From Streptomyces sp. CB01249 (GTDB lineage Bacteria; Actinomycetota; Actinomycetes; Streptomycetales; Streptomycetaceae), in the NCBI RefSeq assembly GCF_001905735.1, contig NZ_LISW01000001.1:802603-866602 (forward strand): a DNA stretch of 64,000 bases, read 5' to 3'. Below the pieces are notes generated by a model that made no database searches, was not told the DNA's origin, and saw nothing but the letters and a program-made list of their open reading frames with translations. Shown here piece by piece: positions 17,602 to 25,655 of this stretch (position 1 is the stretch's first letter; each line of letters begins with the position of its first letter). A program made the translations under genes and the position numbers.

Positions 17602-17638
17602 TCGCGGGCCTCCCGCACCCTTCACCCGGCCTCGCCGC

Positions 17639-17668
17639 CGGGCGCTTCGGCATGCCCGAAAGCGTCCG
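17639..17668 (+). terminator. Imperfect hairpin after the TetR gene
   Basis: The stretch around GGGCGCTTCGG-CATG-CCCGAAAGCG can fold into a stem with mismatches, about 35 bases after the TetR stop. It probably separates the TetR gene from the dioxygenase operon. Confidence 0.4.
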
Positions 17669-17711
17669 TGACGGTCACCGGAGGGCCCGGGAAATCGATG
17701 CGCCCCACCCC

Positions 17712-17753
17712 TTGCCCCGCCGCATCCTCATATCGATACTGCTGGTTACGTAA
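17712..17753 (+). promoter_or_regulatory. Promoter/operator region of the dioxygenase operon
   Basis: TTGCCC (17712-17717), 17 bases and GATACT (17735-17740) form a plausible promoter. Overlapping or adjacent are two AT-containing perfect palindromes, TATCGATA (17731-17738) and TTACGTAA (17746-17753), which are candidates for a repressor site. A strong ribosome binding site GGGAGGAA precedes the ATG at 17780. Confidence 0.4.
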
Positions 17754-17779
17754 TTAGCGCACCGCCGGGAGGAACACCC

Positions 17780-18703
17780 ATGCAGACCGCTGTCACGCAT
17801 CCCAAGCCGGTCCTGGACAAGCCGCTCATGCACTACGGGAGCCGCACCCTCGAACGCCTTGCGCCCGGCGCCGAGCCGGTCACGTACCGGCAGGTCGGGA
17901 TCAGCCCGCTCACCCCGCACTTCGGCGCCGTGCTCGACGGAGTCGACCTGACCCGCCCGATCACCGAGGAGCTGGCCGAGGAGCTGCGCCAGGCGCTGCT
18001 GGAGTGGAAGGTGATCTTCTTCCGCAAGCAGACCGGCTTCACCGCCGAGCACCAGCTCGCCCTGTCCGGCGTCTGGGGCCCGCCCGAGCCCAACCCGTTC
18101 TTCCCGAAGACCGGGACGGCCGGCGTCTCGCGCCTGGCCAAGGACGCCAAGGCCGCCGGCAACAAGAACATCTGGCACAGCGACCACTCGTTCATGGTCA
18201 ACCCGGCGCTCGGCTCCGTCCTGCGCGCCGTGGAGGTGCCCGGGGCGGGCGGCGACACGATGTGGGCGGACATGGCCGCCGCCTACGACAACCTGCCCGA
18301 CGACCTGAAGGCCCGCATCGCCGAGCTCACCGCCGTGCACGACTGGGCACCCAGCTGGGGCGCCCTCATGAACGACGAGCAGAAGGCCGAGTTCCGTAAG
18401 TCCTGGCCGCAGGTCGAGCACCCCGTCGTCGTCCGCCACCCGCGCAGCGGGCGCAAGACCCTCTACGTCAACGAGCCCTTCACCACCCGCATCAACGGGC
18501 TGTCCGACGCCGAGAGCCGCGAACTGCTCGACATCCTGGTCCTCCAGGCCCGCATCCCCGAGTACCAGGTCCGCTTCCACTGGGAGGCCGACTCGATCGC
18601 CATCTGGGACAACATCGCCACCCAGCACTACGCGATCAACGACTACTTCCCGCAGCGCCGCGTCATGGAGCGCATCGCCATCGCCGGTGTCCCGCTCTCC
18701 TGA
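17780..18703 (+). CDS. TauD/TfdA family Fe(II)/2-oxoglutarate-dependent dioxygenase
   Basis: A 307-residue dioxygenase. The HxD iron ligands are H133 and D135 (HSDHSF), the distal histidine is H283 (ATQHYAIND) and the 2-oxoglutarate-binding arginine lies in PQRRVMERI shortly after. TauD/TfdA enzymes hydroxylate a carbon next to sulfonate, sulfate, ether oxygen or similar, often causing breakdown to an aldehyde. Here it is first in an operon with an MFS transporter and an aldehyde dehydrogenase, which fits uptake of a substrate, oxidative cleavage, then aldehyde oxidation. Taurine, alkylsulfonates, alkyl sulfates or aryloxyalkanoates are possible; nothing in the sequence decides between them. 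Confidence 0.9.
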   Translation: MQTAVTHPKPVLDKPLMHYGSRTLERLAPGAEPVTYRQVGISPLTPHFGAVLDGVDLTRPITEELAEELRQALLEWKVIFFRKQTGFTAEHQLALSGVWGPPEPNPFFPKTGTAGVSRLAKDAKAAGNKNIWHSDHSFMVNPALGSVLRAVEVPGAGGDTMWADMAAAYDNLPDDLKARIAELTAVHDWAPSWGALMNDEQKAEFRKSWPQVEHPVVVRHPRSGRKTLYVNEPFTTRINGLSDAESRELLDILVLQARIPEYQVRFHWEADSIAIWDNIATQHYAINDYFPQRRVMERIAIAGVPLS

Positions 18704-18735
18704 CCCACCCTCCGCCCCTCTTCCCGGGAGATCCC

Positions 18736-20037
18736 ATGACCGCGGCACCGATCGAACGGCCCCCGCACCCCACCCCAGCGGTGGCACCCGCCGGCACCCG
18801 TACCCGGGCCTGGACGGTGACCGCGCTCCTCGTGGTCTTCATGATGGTCAACTTCGCCGACAAGTCCGTGCTCGGCCTCGCCGCCGACGAGATCCGCGCG
18901 GACCTGCACCTGACCGCCACTCAGTTCGGCCTCGTCAACGGCGCGTTCTTCCTGCTCTTCTCGGTCGCCGCCGTCCTGGTCGGGCTCGCCGCCGACCGGG
19001 TGTCGCCGAAGATCCTGCTGCTCCTCATGGCGCTGCTGTGGTCCGTGGCCCAGGTGCCCGCGGCGATCGGCGGCGGCCTCGCCGTCCTCGTCGCCTCCCG
19101 GGTCTTCCTCGGCGCGGCGGAGGGCCCGGCCTTCCCCGTGGCCCAGCAGGCCACCCTCGCCTGGTTCCCGAACGACCGGCGCAACCTGCCGGGCGCCCTG
19201 ATCACCCTCGGCGTCACGCTCGGCGTGATCACCTCCGCGCCCGGCCTGTCCTGGGTCATCCAGCACCACGGCTGGCGCACCGCCCTGTGGGTGCTGGCGG
19301 CCGTGGGCCTCGTGTGGGCCGCCGTCTGGAAGGTGCTCGGCGCCGACGGCGGACACCGCGTCGATACCGCCCGGACACCCGTACGCGAGGAGGCGCCCGC
19401 CGCCCCGGTCCCGTACCGTGCGATCCTCACCAGCCGCACCTGGATCGGCGCCACCTTCGCCTACTTCACCAGCTACTGGACCGTCGCCCTCATGCTGGTC
19501 TGGCTGCCGTCCTACCTCCGCAACGCCCTCGGCTACACGGCCGGTGAGGCGGGCACCGTCGTCGTCGCACCCTGGACCATCGGCGCGGTCGTCCTGCTCG
19601 CCCAGGCCGGTGTCACCGGGCGGCTCATGCGGCGCGGCGCCGGCAGCCGCCGCGCCCGGGGCTGGGTCGGCGGCACGCTGCTCGCGCTCGGCGCCCTGTG
19701 CTGCCTGGCCGTCCCCCTCGCGGACGGCTCCACGGCCAAGACCGTGCTGATCGCCCTCGGCTTCGGGTTCGGCGGTTCGTACGCGGCCGTCGCGGCGACC
19801 ACCGTCAGCGAACTGGCCCCGCCGGACCGGGCAGGCGGCGCGCTCGGCGTCATGAACGCCCTGGTCACCCTGGCCGGACTGGCCGCACCGGCCGTCGTGG
19901 GCGCCCTCGTCGACGCCCGGGGGACCGGCGGCTACCAGAACGCCGTCGTGCTCTCCGGTCTTCTCCTCGCCCTGGGGGCTGCGGCATCCTTCTGGCTCAT
20001 CGACCCGGCACGGGACACCGCCCGCCCGACCCCCTGA
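18736..20037 (+). CDS. MFS transporter
   Basis: A 433-residue major facilitator protein with about twelve membrane helices. The first helix contains VNFADKSVLGLAADEI, typical of the anion/cation symporter group (tartrate, galactonate and similar organic-anion importers), and the loop 2-3 motif appears as GLAADRVSPK. It lies 32 bases downstream of the dioxygenase gene with GGGAGAT as ribosome binding site. An importer for the organic acid that the dioxygenase attacks is the simplest reading. Confidence 0.9.
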   Translation: MTAAPIERPPHPTPAVAPAGTRTRAWTVTALLVVFMMVNFADKSVLGLAADEIRADLHLTATQFGLVNGAFFLLFSVAAVLVGLAADRVSPKILLLLMALLWSVAQVPAAIGGGLAVLVASRVFLGAAEGPAFPVAQQATLAWFPNDRRNLPGALITLGVTLGVITSAPGLSWVIQHHGWRTALWVLAAVGLVWAAVWKVLGADGGHRVDTARTPVREEAPAAPVPYRAILTSRTWIGATFAYFTSYWTVALMLVWLPSYLRNALGYTAGEAGTVVVAPWTIGAVVLLAQAGVTGRLMRRGAGSRRARGWVGGTLLALGALCCLAVPLADGSTAKTVLIALGFGFGGSYAAVAATTVSELAPPDRAGGALGVMNALVTLAGLAAPAVVGALVDARGTGGYQNAVVLSGLLLALGAAASFWLIDPARDTARPTP

Positions 20038-20072
20038 CCCTCCCCCCACCGGACCACCCAAGGAGCCCGCCC

Positions 20073-21785
20073 GTGAGCGCCGCCCCCGCACTGGACACCA
20101 GCCCGCTCGACCTCGCCGTCTCCGAACTCCGCGACCGAGCCGCCACCTGGACCGCAACGCCGCTCCCCGAACGCGTCGCCCTCCTGGAGCGCATGCTCCC
20201 GCGCATCGCCGAGACCGCGCCCGCCATGGTCGCCGACGCGGCCGCCGCCAAGGGGTACGCCGCCGACTCGGCCTGGGCCGCCGAGGACTGGGTCACCGCC
20301 CCCTGGGCCCTGGCCCAGACGGTGAGCGCCTACCTCCACGTGCTGCGCAGGCTCGCCGCCGGACAGGACCCGGTCGACCGCACGGCCGTCCGCGAACGCG
20401 GGGGCCGCGTCCTGGTCGACGTCTTCCCCGCCACCGGGACGGACCGCCTCCTGCTCAACGGGTTCACCGCCGAGGTGTGGACCCTCCCCGGGACCACCCG
20501 CGCGCAGGCACTGGCGGACGCGGCGGGGGAGTACCGGGGCCGGCAGGGGAGCCCGGCCGTCGCCCTGGTCCTGGGCGCGGGGAACGTCCCCGCGATCACC
20601 CCGCTCGACATCCTGCACAAGCTGTACGCGGAGGGCGAGGTCGTCCTCGCCAAGATGAACCCCGTCAACGCCTACCTGCGCCCGCACTTCGAGAAGGTGT
20701 TCGCCGAGTTCATCGACAAGGGCTGGGTGCGCTTCGTGGACGGCGGCGCCGACACCGGCGCCTACCTCACCACCCACGACGGCGTCGACACCATCCACGT
20801 CACCGGCAGCGAACGCACCCACGACGCGATCGTCTGGGGCACCGACGACCAGGCCGAGCGGCGCAGGAGCGAGGACACCCCGCTCAACGACAAGCCGTTC
20901 ACCAGCGAACTCGGCGGCGTCAGCCCCTGCATCGTCACCCCGGGACCATGGAGCGCGGCGGACTTCCGCTTCCAGGCCGAGCACATCGTCACCAGCAAGA
21001 TGAACAACTCCGGCCACAACTGCGTCGCCAGCCAGATCCTCGTCGTCCCCCGCGAGTGGGACGGCACCGAGCGGCTGCTCGCCGAGATCCGCCGGGTCCT
21101 GCGCGAACTGCCGCCCCGCGCCGACTACTACCCCGGCGCGGACGACCGCCTCGACGCGGTGGTCCGCGCCCACCCGGACGCCGAGACCCACGGCGAGGGC
21201 GCCTGCCGCCTCCTCGTCCCCGACATCACGGACATGGGCGACCCGATGCTCGACATCGAGGTGTTCGCCAGCGCCCTCGGAGTCGTACGCCTGCCGGGTG
21301 CCGACGCGCCCGCGTTCCTGCGCGCGGCGACGGAGTTCGCCAACGACCGGCTCCCCGGCACCCTCGGCGCGACCCTGCTCGTCCACCCCCGCACCGAACG
21401 CGCCCACCGCCACGCGGTCGAGGAGGCGGTCGCCGGGCTCCGCTACGGCACCCTCGGCGTCAACTGCTGGTCGGCGTTCGGCTTCCTGCTCGGCTACACC
21501 CCCTGGGGCGCCTTCCCCGGGCACAGCCGCCAGGACATCGGCAGCGGCGTCGGCTTCGTGCACAACGCGTTCATGCTGGAGCACGTCGAGAAGGCGGTCG
21601 TCCGCGCCCCCTTCGCACCCGCCCCGCGCGGCCTGTTCACCGGCTCCCCGTCCCTGTCCCCGCGCCCGCCGTACTACGTCACCAACCGCACCGGCCGTAC
21701 GACCATGGAACGCCTCACCGCGTACACGACCGACCCGAAGGCGACCCGGCTGCCGGGGATCTTCGCCTCCGCCCTCCTCGGCTGA
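20073..21785 (+). CDS. Aldehyde dehydrogenase family protein
   Basis: A 570-residue member of the aldehyde dehydrogenase superfamily, longer than the usual ~490. Visible elements are the cofactor-binding GAGNVPAITPLDILHKL, the VTGSERTHDAIVWG glycine-motif region, ELGGVSPCIV, and the catalytic cysteine C317 in GHNCVASQ. The catalytic loop has GHNC rather than the common GQxC. GTG 20073 is supported by AAGGAG seven bases upstream. It should oxidise an aldehyde (or acyl donor) with NAD(P), most likely the product of the dioxygenase two genes upstream. Confidence 0.88.
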   Translation: MSAAPALDTSPLDLAVSELRDRAATWTATPLPERVALLERMLPRIAETAPAMVADAAAAKGYAADSAWAAEDWVTAPWALAQTVSAYLHVLRRLAAGQDPVDRTAVRERGGRVLVDVFPATGTDRLLLNGFTAEVWTLPGTTRAQALADAAGEYRGRQGSPAVALVLGAGNVPAITPLDILHKLYAEGEVVLAKMNPVNAYLRPHFEKVFAEFIDKGWVRFVDGGADTGAYLTTHDGVDTIHVTGSERTHDAIVWGTDDQAERRRSEDTPLNDKPFTSELGGVSPCIVTPGPWSAADFRFQAEHIVTSKMNNSGHNCVASQILVVPREWDGTERLLAEIRRVLRELPPRADYYPGADDRLDAVVRAHPDAETHGEGACRLLVPDITDMGDPMLDIEVFASALGVVRLPGADAPAFLRAATEFANDRLPGTLGATLLVHPRTERAHRHAVEEAVAGLRYGTLGVNCWSAFGFLLGYTPWGAFPGHSRQDIGSGVGFVHNAFMLEHVEKAVVRAPFAPAPRGLFTGSPSLSPRPPYYVTNRTGRTTMERLTAYTTDPKATRLPGIFASALLG

Positions 21786-21877
21786 GCCGCACCGGGCGTC
21801 GGGCAGCCCCAGGCAGCCCGACGCACGTGTCGGATTTCCGCCAGCCTCCGCCCCCACCGGTGGCCCATCCTTGAACC

Positions 21878-23368
21878 ATGCACACCGACACCGAGCGCTG
21901 CGTCCGGGCGGTCCGGTCCAAGGACGCCCGCTTCGACGGCTGGTTCTTCACGGCCGTCCTGACCACCCGGATCTACTGCCGCCCGAGTTGCCCCGTCGTG
22001 CCGCCCAAGGCCGAGAACATGACGTTCTACCCGAGCGCGGCCGCCTGCCAGCAGGCCGGGTTCCGGGCCTGCAAGCGGTGCCGCCCCGACACCAGCCCCG
22101 GATCCCCGGAGTGGAACGCCCGCGCCGACTCGGTGGCCCGCGCGATACGGCTCATCCGCGACGGGGTCGTGGACCGCGAAGGCGTCCCCGGCCTCGCCGC
22201 CCGCCTCGGCTACTCGCCCCGCCAGATCGAACGCCAGTTGCTCGCCGAGCTGGGCGCCGGACCGCTCGCCCTGGCCCGCGCCCAGCGCGCCCAGACCGCC
22301 CGCGTGCTCATCGAGACCACCGCGCTCCCCATGGCCGAGATCGCCTTCGCCGCCGGGTTCTCCTCGGTACGCACCTTCAACGACACCGTCCGCGAGGTCT
22401 TCGCCCTCGCCCCCGGCGAACTGCGCACCCGGGCCGCCCGCACCGCACCCGCGCCCGCCACCCCCGGCGTCATCACGCTGCGCCTCCCGTACCGCGCCCC
22501 GCTCAACCCCAGCAACCTCTTCGGCCACCTCGCGGCGACCGCCGTCCCCGGGGTCGAGGAGTGGCGCGACGGCGCGTACCGCCGCACCCTCGCCCTGCCG
22601 CACGGCCACGGCATCGTCGCGCTCACCCCGCGCCCCGACCACATCGCCTGCCGGCTCTCCCTCACCGACCCGCGCGACCTGACCCTCGCCATCAGCCGGT
22701 GCCGCTGGCTCCTCGACCTGGACGCCGACCCGGTCGCCGTGGACGAGCAGCTGCGCACCGACCCGCTGCTCGCCCCGCTGGTCGACACGGCACCGGGCCG
22801 CCGGGTGCCGAGGACCGTCGACGGCGCCGAGTTCGCCGTCCGCGCCGTGCTCGGCCAGCAGGTGTCCACCGCCGCCGCCCGCACCCACGCCGCCCGCCTG
22901 GTCACTGCCCACGGCACCCCGGTGGACGACCCCGAGGGCGGACTCACCCACCTCTTCCCGGACCCGGAGGCGCTGGCCGGACTCGACCCCGAGCAACTGG
23001 CCCTCCCGCGCAGCCGCCGCCGCACGCTCACCACCCTCGTCCAGGCCCTGGCGGACGGCTCGCTGCGCCTCGGCCCCGACTCCGACTGGGACCGGGCCCG
23101 CGCCGAACTGGCCGCGCTGCCCGGCTTCGGCCCCTGGACCGTCGAGGTCATCGCGATGCGCGCCCTCGGCGACCCGGACGCCTTCCTCCCGACCGACCTC
23201 GGCATCCGCAGGTCCGCCCAGCAGCTGGGCCTGCCCTCCACCCCGGCCGCCCTGACCGCCCGCGCGGCGGGCTGGCGCCCCTGGCGGGCGTACGCCGTCC
23301 AGTACCTCTGGACCGTGGACGACCACCCCATCAACCACCTCCCGGACGCGGAAGGAAGTGCCCCGTGA
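21878..23368 (+). CDS. Ada/AlkA fusion: methylphosphotriester sensor, AraC-type domain and 3-methyladenine DNA glycosylase II
   Basis: A 496-residue protein for alkylation repair. Residues 1-75 are an Ada zinc domain with C34, C38, C65 and C68 spaced as in E. coli Ada, where the first cysteine accepts methyl from phosphotriesters. Residues ~85-185 hold an AraC-type DNA-binding domain. The remainder is an AlkA N-terminal domain and a HhH-GPD glycosylase (GFGPWTVEVIAM, then catalytic aspartate in LPTDLGIR). It lacks the O6-methylguanine methyltransferase half of Ada, which is instead encoded by the overlapping next gene. Methylated protein probably activates this operon. Confidence 0.93.
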   Translation: MHTDTERCVRAVRSKDARFDGWFFTAVLTTRIYCRPSCPVVPPKAENMTFYPSAAACQQAGFRACKRCRPDTSPGSPEWNARADSVARAIRLIRDGVVDREGVPGLAARLGYSPRQIERQLLAELGAGPLALARAQRAQTARVLIETTALPMAEIAFAAGFSSVRTFNDTVREVFALAPGELRTRAARTAPAPATPGVITLRLPYRAPLNPSNLFGHLAATAVPGVEEWRDGAYRRTLALPHGHGIVALTPRPDHIACRLSLTDPRDLTLAISRCRWLLDLDADPVAVDEQLRTDPLLAPLVDTAPGRRVPRTVDGAEFAVRAVLGQQVSTAAARTHAARLVTAHGTPVDDPEGGLTHLFPDPEALAGLDPEQLALPRSRRRTLTTLVQALADGSLRLGPDSDWDRARAELAALPGFGPWTVEVIAMRALGDPDAFLPTDLGIRRSAQQLGLPSTPAALTARAAGWRPWRAYAVQYLWTVDDHPINHLPDAEGSAP

Positions 23369-23865
23369 CCCGGCAGCACACCGTCACCGACAGCCCCTAC
23401 GGCCCGCTGACCCTCGTCGCCACCGACGGCGTCCTCGCCGGGCTCTACATGACCGGTCAGCGCCACCGGCCCCCCGAGGAGACCTTCGGCGCACCCGACC
23501 CCCGCCCCTTCACCGAGGCGATCCGCCAGCTCGACGCCTACTTCGCCGGTGAACTGCGCGACTTCGACCTGCCGTTGCACCTGGACGGCACCCCGTTCCA
23601 GCGCAGCGTCTGGGAGCAGCTGCGCCTCATCCCGTACGGCGAGACCCGGTCCTACGGCGAACTCGCCGAGAACCTGGGCAAGCCCGGGGCCTCCCGGGCG
23701 GTGGGCCTGGCCAACGGCAAGAACCCGGTCGGCATCATCGTGCCCTGCCACCGGGTCATCGGGGCCTCGGGCGGCCTCACGGGCTACGGGGGTGGCCTGG
23801 ACCGCAAGCAGCGCCTGCTGGCGTTCGAGAACGGTACGGAGGCGAGCACCCCGGCGCTGTTCTGA
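23365..23865 (+). CDS. ogt: Methylated-DNA--protein-cysteine methyltransferase
   Basis: A 166-residue DNA repair suicide enzyme that removes the O6-methyl group of guanine. The active-site motif PCHRVIG contains acceptor C128, preceded by the helix-turn-helix stretch SYGELAENLG and the conserved ASRAVGLANGKNP. The GTG start overlaps the stop of the Ada/AlkA gene by four bases (GTGA), so the two are translationally coupled and together recreate the functions of a full Ada plus AlkA. Confidence 0.95.
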   Translation: MTRQHTVTDSPYGPLTLVATDGVLAGLYMTGQRHRPPEETFGAPDPRPFTEAIRQLDAYFAGELRDFDLPLHLDGTPFQRSVWEQLRLIPYGETRSYGELAENLGKPGASRAVGLANGKNPVGIIVPCHRVIGASGGLTGYGGGLDRKQRLLAFENGTEASTPALF

Positions 23866-23872
23866 CCGGCAG

Positions 23873-23920
23873 GTACGGCGAGGGGCCCCGCACACGCGTG
23901 TGCGGGGCCCCTCGCCGTAC
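23873..23920. terminator. 48-bp perfect palindrome between convergent genes
   Basis: From GTACGGCG to CGCCGTAC the 48 bases are a perfect inverted repeat without any unpaired loop base. It starts 8 bases after the ogt stop and ends 15 bases before the stop of the convergent exporter gene, so it should terminate transcription from both sides. The complete symmetry is unusual for a terminator. Confidence 0.8.
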
Positions 23921-23934
23921 GGCATGGACGTGGC

Positions 23935-24519
23935 TCAGCCGGTGAAGATCTCCGTCACCGTCCAGATCGCCAGGCCCAGCATGCACAGCCCGCCGATCCG
24001 CTGCACGGTCTTCAGCGGTACGCGCTTCGCGATGAACCGGCCCGCCAGCAGCGCCAGCGCCGAGACCGACATCAGGGCGGCGGCGGAACCGATGGCGGTC
24101 GACCAGGCGCCGTTGCTGGCCGCCAGGTTGGCGGTCGTGATCTGTGTGAGGTCGCCCCACTCGCTGATGAACACCGCCATGAAGGCCGTCGAGTACACCG
24201 GCCAGAACCCGGTCACCGTCTTCGGGCCCTCGTCGTCGTCCTCGTCACCGCCGCCCCCGCGCAGCAGCATGAACGCGCCGAACGCGAAGAGGGAGGCGGA
24301 GACGAGCTTGACGATCCAGTCGGGCAGCAGACCGAGCAGCCCGCCCGCCCCCACCGCGATGGCGACGTGCACGATGAACGCGGACGAGGTGCCGAACCAG
24401 ACGTAGAGCGGGCGCATGCGCGTGCCCATGGCGAGCGACGCGAACATCGTCTTGTCCGGGAGCTCGGCGAGGAAGATCAGCCCGAAAGCGGTGATGATCG
24501 CCAGGGGGTCGAGATGCAT
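23935..24519 (-). CDS. TMEM165/GDT1 family (UPF0016) manganese exporter
   Basis: A 194-residue membrane protein with six predicted helices and both signature motifs of the family: ELPDKT at residues 19-24 and EWGDLT starting at E120, each placing acidic residues for divalent cation transport. A Gly/Asp-rich acidic linker (GGGGDEDDDEG) separates the two halves. Bacterial members export Mn2+, and the yybP-ykoY riboswitch in the leader supports manganese strongly. ATG 24519 is placed by homology of the first helix; its ribosome binding site is poor (CCCGGA), which could be part of the control. Confidence 0.92.
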   Translation of the reverse strand: MHLDPLAIITAFGLIFLAELPDKTMFASLAMGTRMRPLYVWFGTSSAFIVHVAIAVGAGGLLGLLPDWIVKLVSASLFAFGAFMLLRGGGGDEDDDEGPKTVTGFWPVYSTAFMAVFISEWGDLTQITTANLAASNGAWSTAIGSAAALMSVSALALLAGRFIAKRVPLKTVQRIGGLCMLGLAIWTVTEIFTG

Positions 24520-24610
24520 TCCGGGTGGCTTTCTGTACGAGCCGGGCCCCGGATCTCCGCGAAGTGCCGGTCGGCGTTTCGGAGGACCACTCGGCCCGGC
24601 ATGACGGCAC

Positions 24611-24629
24611 CGCCCACAGGGCGTGGGCG
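24611..24629 (-). promoter_or_regulatory. Hairpin in the riboswitch expression platform
   Basis: Read on the minus strand, CGCCCAC-GCCCT-GTGGGCG forms a 7-bp stem 13 bases after the aptamer; outer ATGAC/GTCAT segments can extend it. It is a likely part of the switch between alternative structures, though no U-run marks it as an intrinsic terminator. Confidence 0.5.
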
Positions 24630-24642
24630 TGTCATACCTGAC

Positions 24643-24741
24643 CGAAGGTCTCGCCCACCCGTGATGATCCACGAGCCCGGCCACCGGGAACCCGGAGGCT
24701 CCAGTGTGTCGACGACCGGTTTGCGGGGCTACTCCCCTTCG
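24643..24741 (-). ncRNA. yybP-ykoY manganese riboswitch aptamer
   Basis: On the minus strand the leader contains GAAGGGGAGTAGC near its 5' end and GGCGAGACCTTCG at its 3' end, the two hallmark loops of the yybP-ykoY family. The outer helix P1 pairs CGAAGG (24736-24741) with CCTTCG (24643-24648) exactly. The element is about 99 bases, a normal size, and lies 123 bases upstream of the manganese exporter start. Mn2+ binding should allow expression of the exporter. Only 17 bases separate it from the stop of the upstream methyltransferase gene, so its promoter must overlap that gene's end or it is read through. Confidence 0.9.
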
Positions 24742-24758
24742 CAGCCGTCCACACTACC

Positions 24759-25400
24759 TCACCCGATCGGCCGCCGCGCGATCAGGAACGCCTGCGGAGT
24801 CCGCTCCTCCGGATCCGCCGCCCGCACGAGGCGCGCCCTCAGCTCGAACCCGGCCCGCTCCAGCAGCCCGGCCACCCGGTCCGGGTCGAAGCGGTAGACG
24901 TCCAGGTCCACGGGGTGCCCGTACGCGTGCTCCAGCCGTACGCCCTCGTCGTCGCCCGCCTTGAACGCGAGGAGCAGATGGCCGCCGGGGGTCAGGACCC
25001 GGCGGAACTCGGCCACGTACGGCCCCAGCTCCCGCGGCGGCGTATGGACGAGCGAGTACCAGGCGACGGCCCCGCCCAGCGAGCCGTCGGGCAGGTCCAG
25101 CGCGCTCATCGTCCCCACCTCGAACCGCAGGTCCGGGTAGCGCAGCCGGGCCTCGGCGACCATGCCGGGGGAGAGGTCCGTGCCGGAGGCGTCGAGACCG
25201 AAGTCCCGCAGGTACGCGGTGATCCGCCCCGGCCCGCAGCCCAGATCGGCGACGGGCCCGCCGCCCTCCTCGCGCACGTACGCGGCGAAGGCGCCGAGCA
25301 TCGCCCGGTCCAGGTGCTTCCCGGCCAACTCGTCCGCCAGGAGCGCGGCGTAGTCGGCGGCGACGGTGTCGTACGAGGCCCGGGTGGCGCGGAGAGTCAT
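24759..25400 (-). CDS. Class I SAM-dependent methyltransferase
   Basis: A 213-residue methyltransferase with motif I DLGCGPGRI at residues 52-60, GTDLSPGMV (acidic loop of motif II) and a Methyltransf_25-like core; no substrate domain is seen, so the acceptor is unknown. TACGGT lies seven bases before the ATG with no ribosome binding site, suggesting a leaderless mRNA. It is divergent from the VapB-like gene by only 40 bases, and its stop is 17 bases before the manganese riboswitch. Confidence 0.88.
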   Translation of the reverse strand: MTLRATRASYDTVAADYAALLADELAGKHLDRAMLGAFAAYVREEGGGPVADLGCGPGRITAYLRDFGLDASGTDLSPGMVAEARLRYPDLRFEVGTMSALDLPDGSLGGAVAWYSLVHTPPRELGPYVAEFRRVLTPGGHLLLAFKAGDDEGVRLEHAYGHPVDLDVYRFDPDRVAGLLERAGFELRARLVRAADPEERTPQAFLIARRPIG

Positions 25401-25407
25401 GCCCGGG

Positions 25408-25434
25408 ACCGTACCGGGGGCGCGGTGCTACCGT
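25408..25434. promoter_or_regulatory. Paired divergent -10 boxes in a 40-base intergenic region
   Basis: TACGGT on the minus strand (25408-25413, 7 bases before the ATG at 25400) and TACCGT on the plus strand (25429-25434, 6 bases before the ATG at 25441) predict two leaderless transcripts starting back to back. Confidence 0.5.
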
Positions 25435-25440
25435 CGCGCC

Positions 25441-25641
25441 ATGGCGAAGGTAGCGGTCAGCCTCGACGCGGAACTCGTGGTCGAAGTGATGGTGCTCGCG
25501 GGGGTCGGCAACCCGCAGGACGCGGTCGAACTCGTCGTGCGCGACTACATCGCGCGCGGCCACCGCACGGAGGCCCGCGTCGCGGCGCGCGAGGAGACCG
25601 CGCGCGACGACGAGACCAGGCCGCCGGAGACCCAGGGCTGA
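25441..25641 (+). CDS. Small VapB-like / DUF2191-type protein
   Basis: A 66-residue protein with an N-terminal ribbon-helix-helix-like segment (AKVAVSLDAELVVEVMVLAG...DAVELVVRDYIA) and a charged C-terminal tail rich in Arg and Glu. This resembles the DUF2191/VapB antitoxin family. No PIN-domain toxin gene lies next to it: the neighbours are a methyltransferase and a NUDIX hydrolase. It could be an orphan antitoxin or a small DNA-binding regulator. The start codon lies 6 bases after a TACCGT box. Confidence 0.65.
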   Translation: MAKVAVSLDAELVVEVMVLAGVGNPQDAVELVVRDYIARGHRTEARVAAREETARDDETRPPETQG

Positions 25642-25655
25642 CCCGCCGCCCTGCC

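Noticed and set aside
24520..24684. Upstream extension of the TMEM165-like gene
   Set aside because: It covers the riboswitch leader, and family members begin at the MHLDPLAII-type first helix.
25441..25641. Complete VapBC toxin-antitoxin module
   Set aside because: No PIN-domain toxin gene lies on either side; only the VapB-like protein is present.
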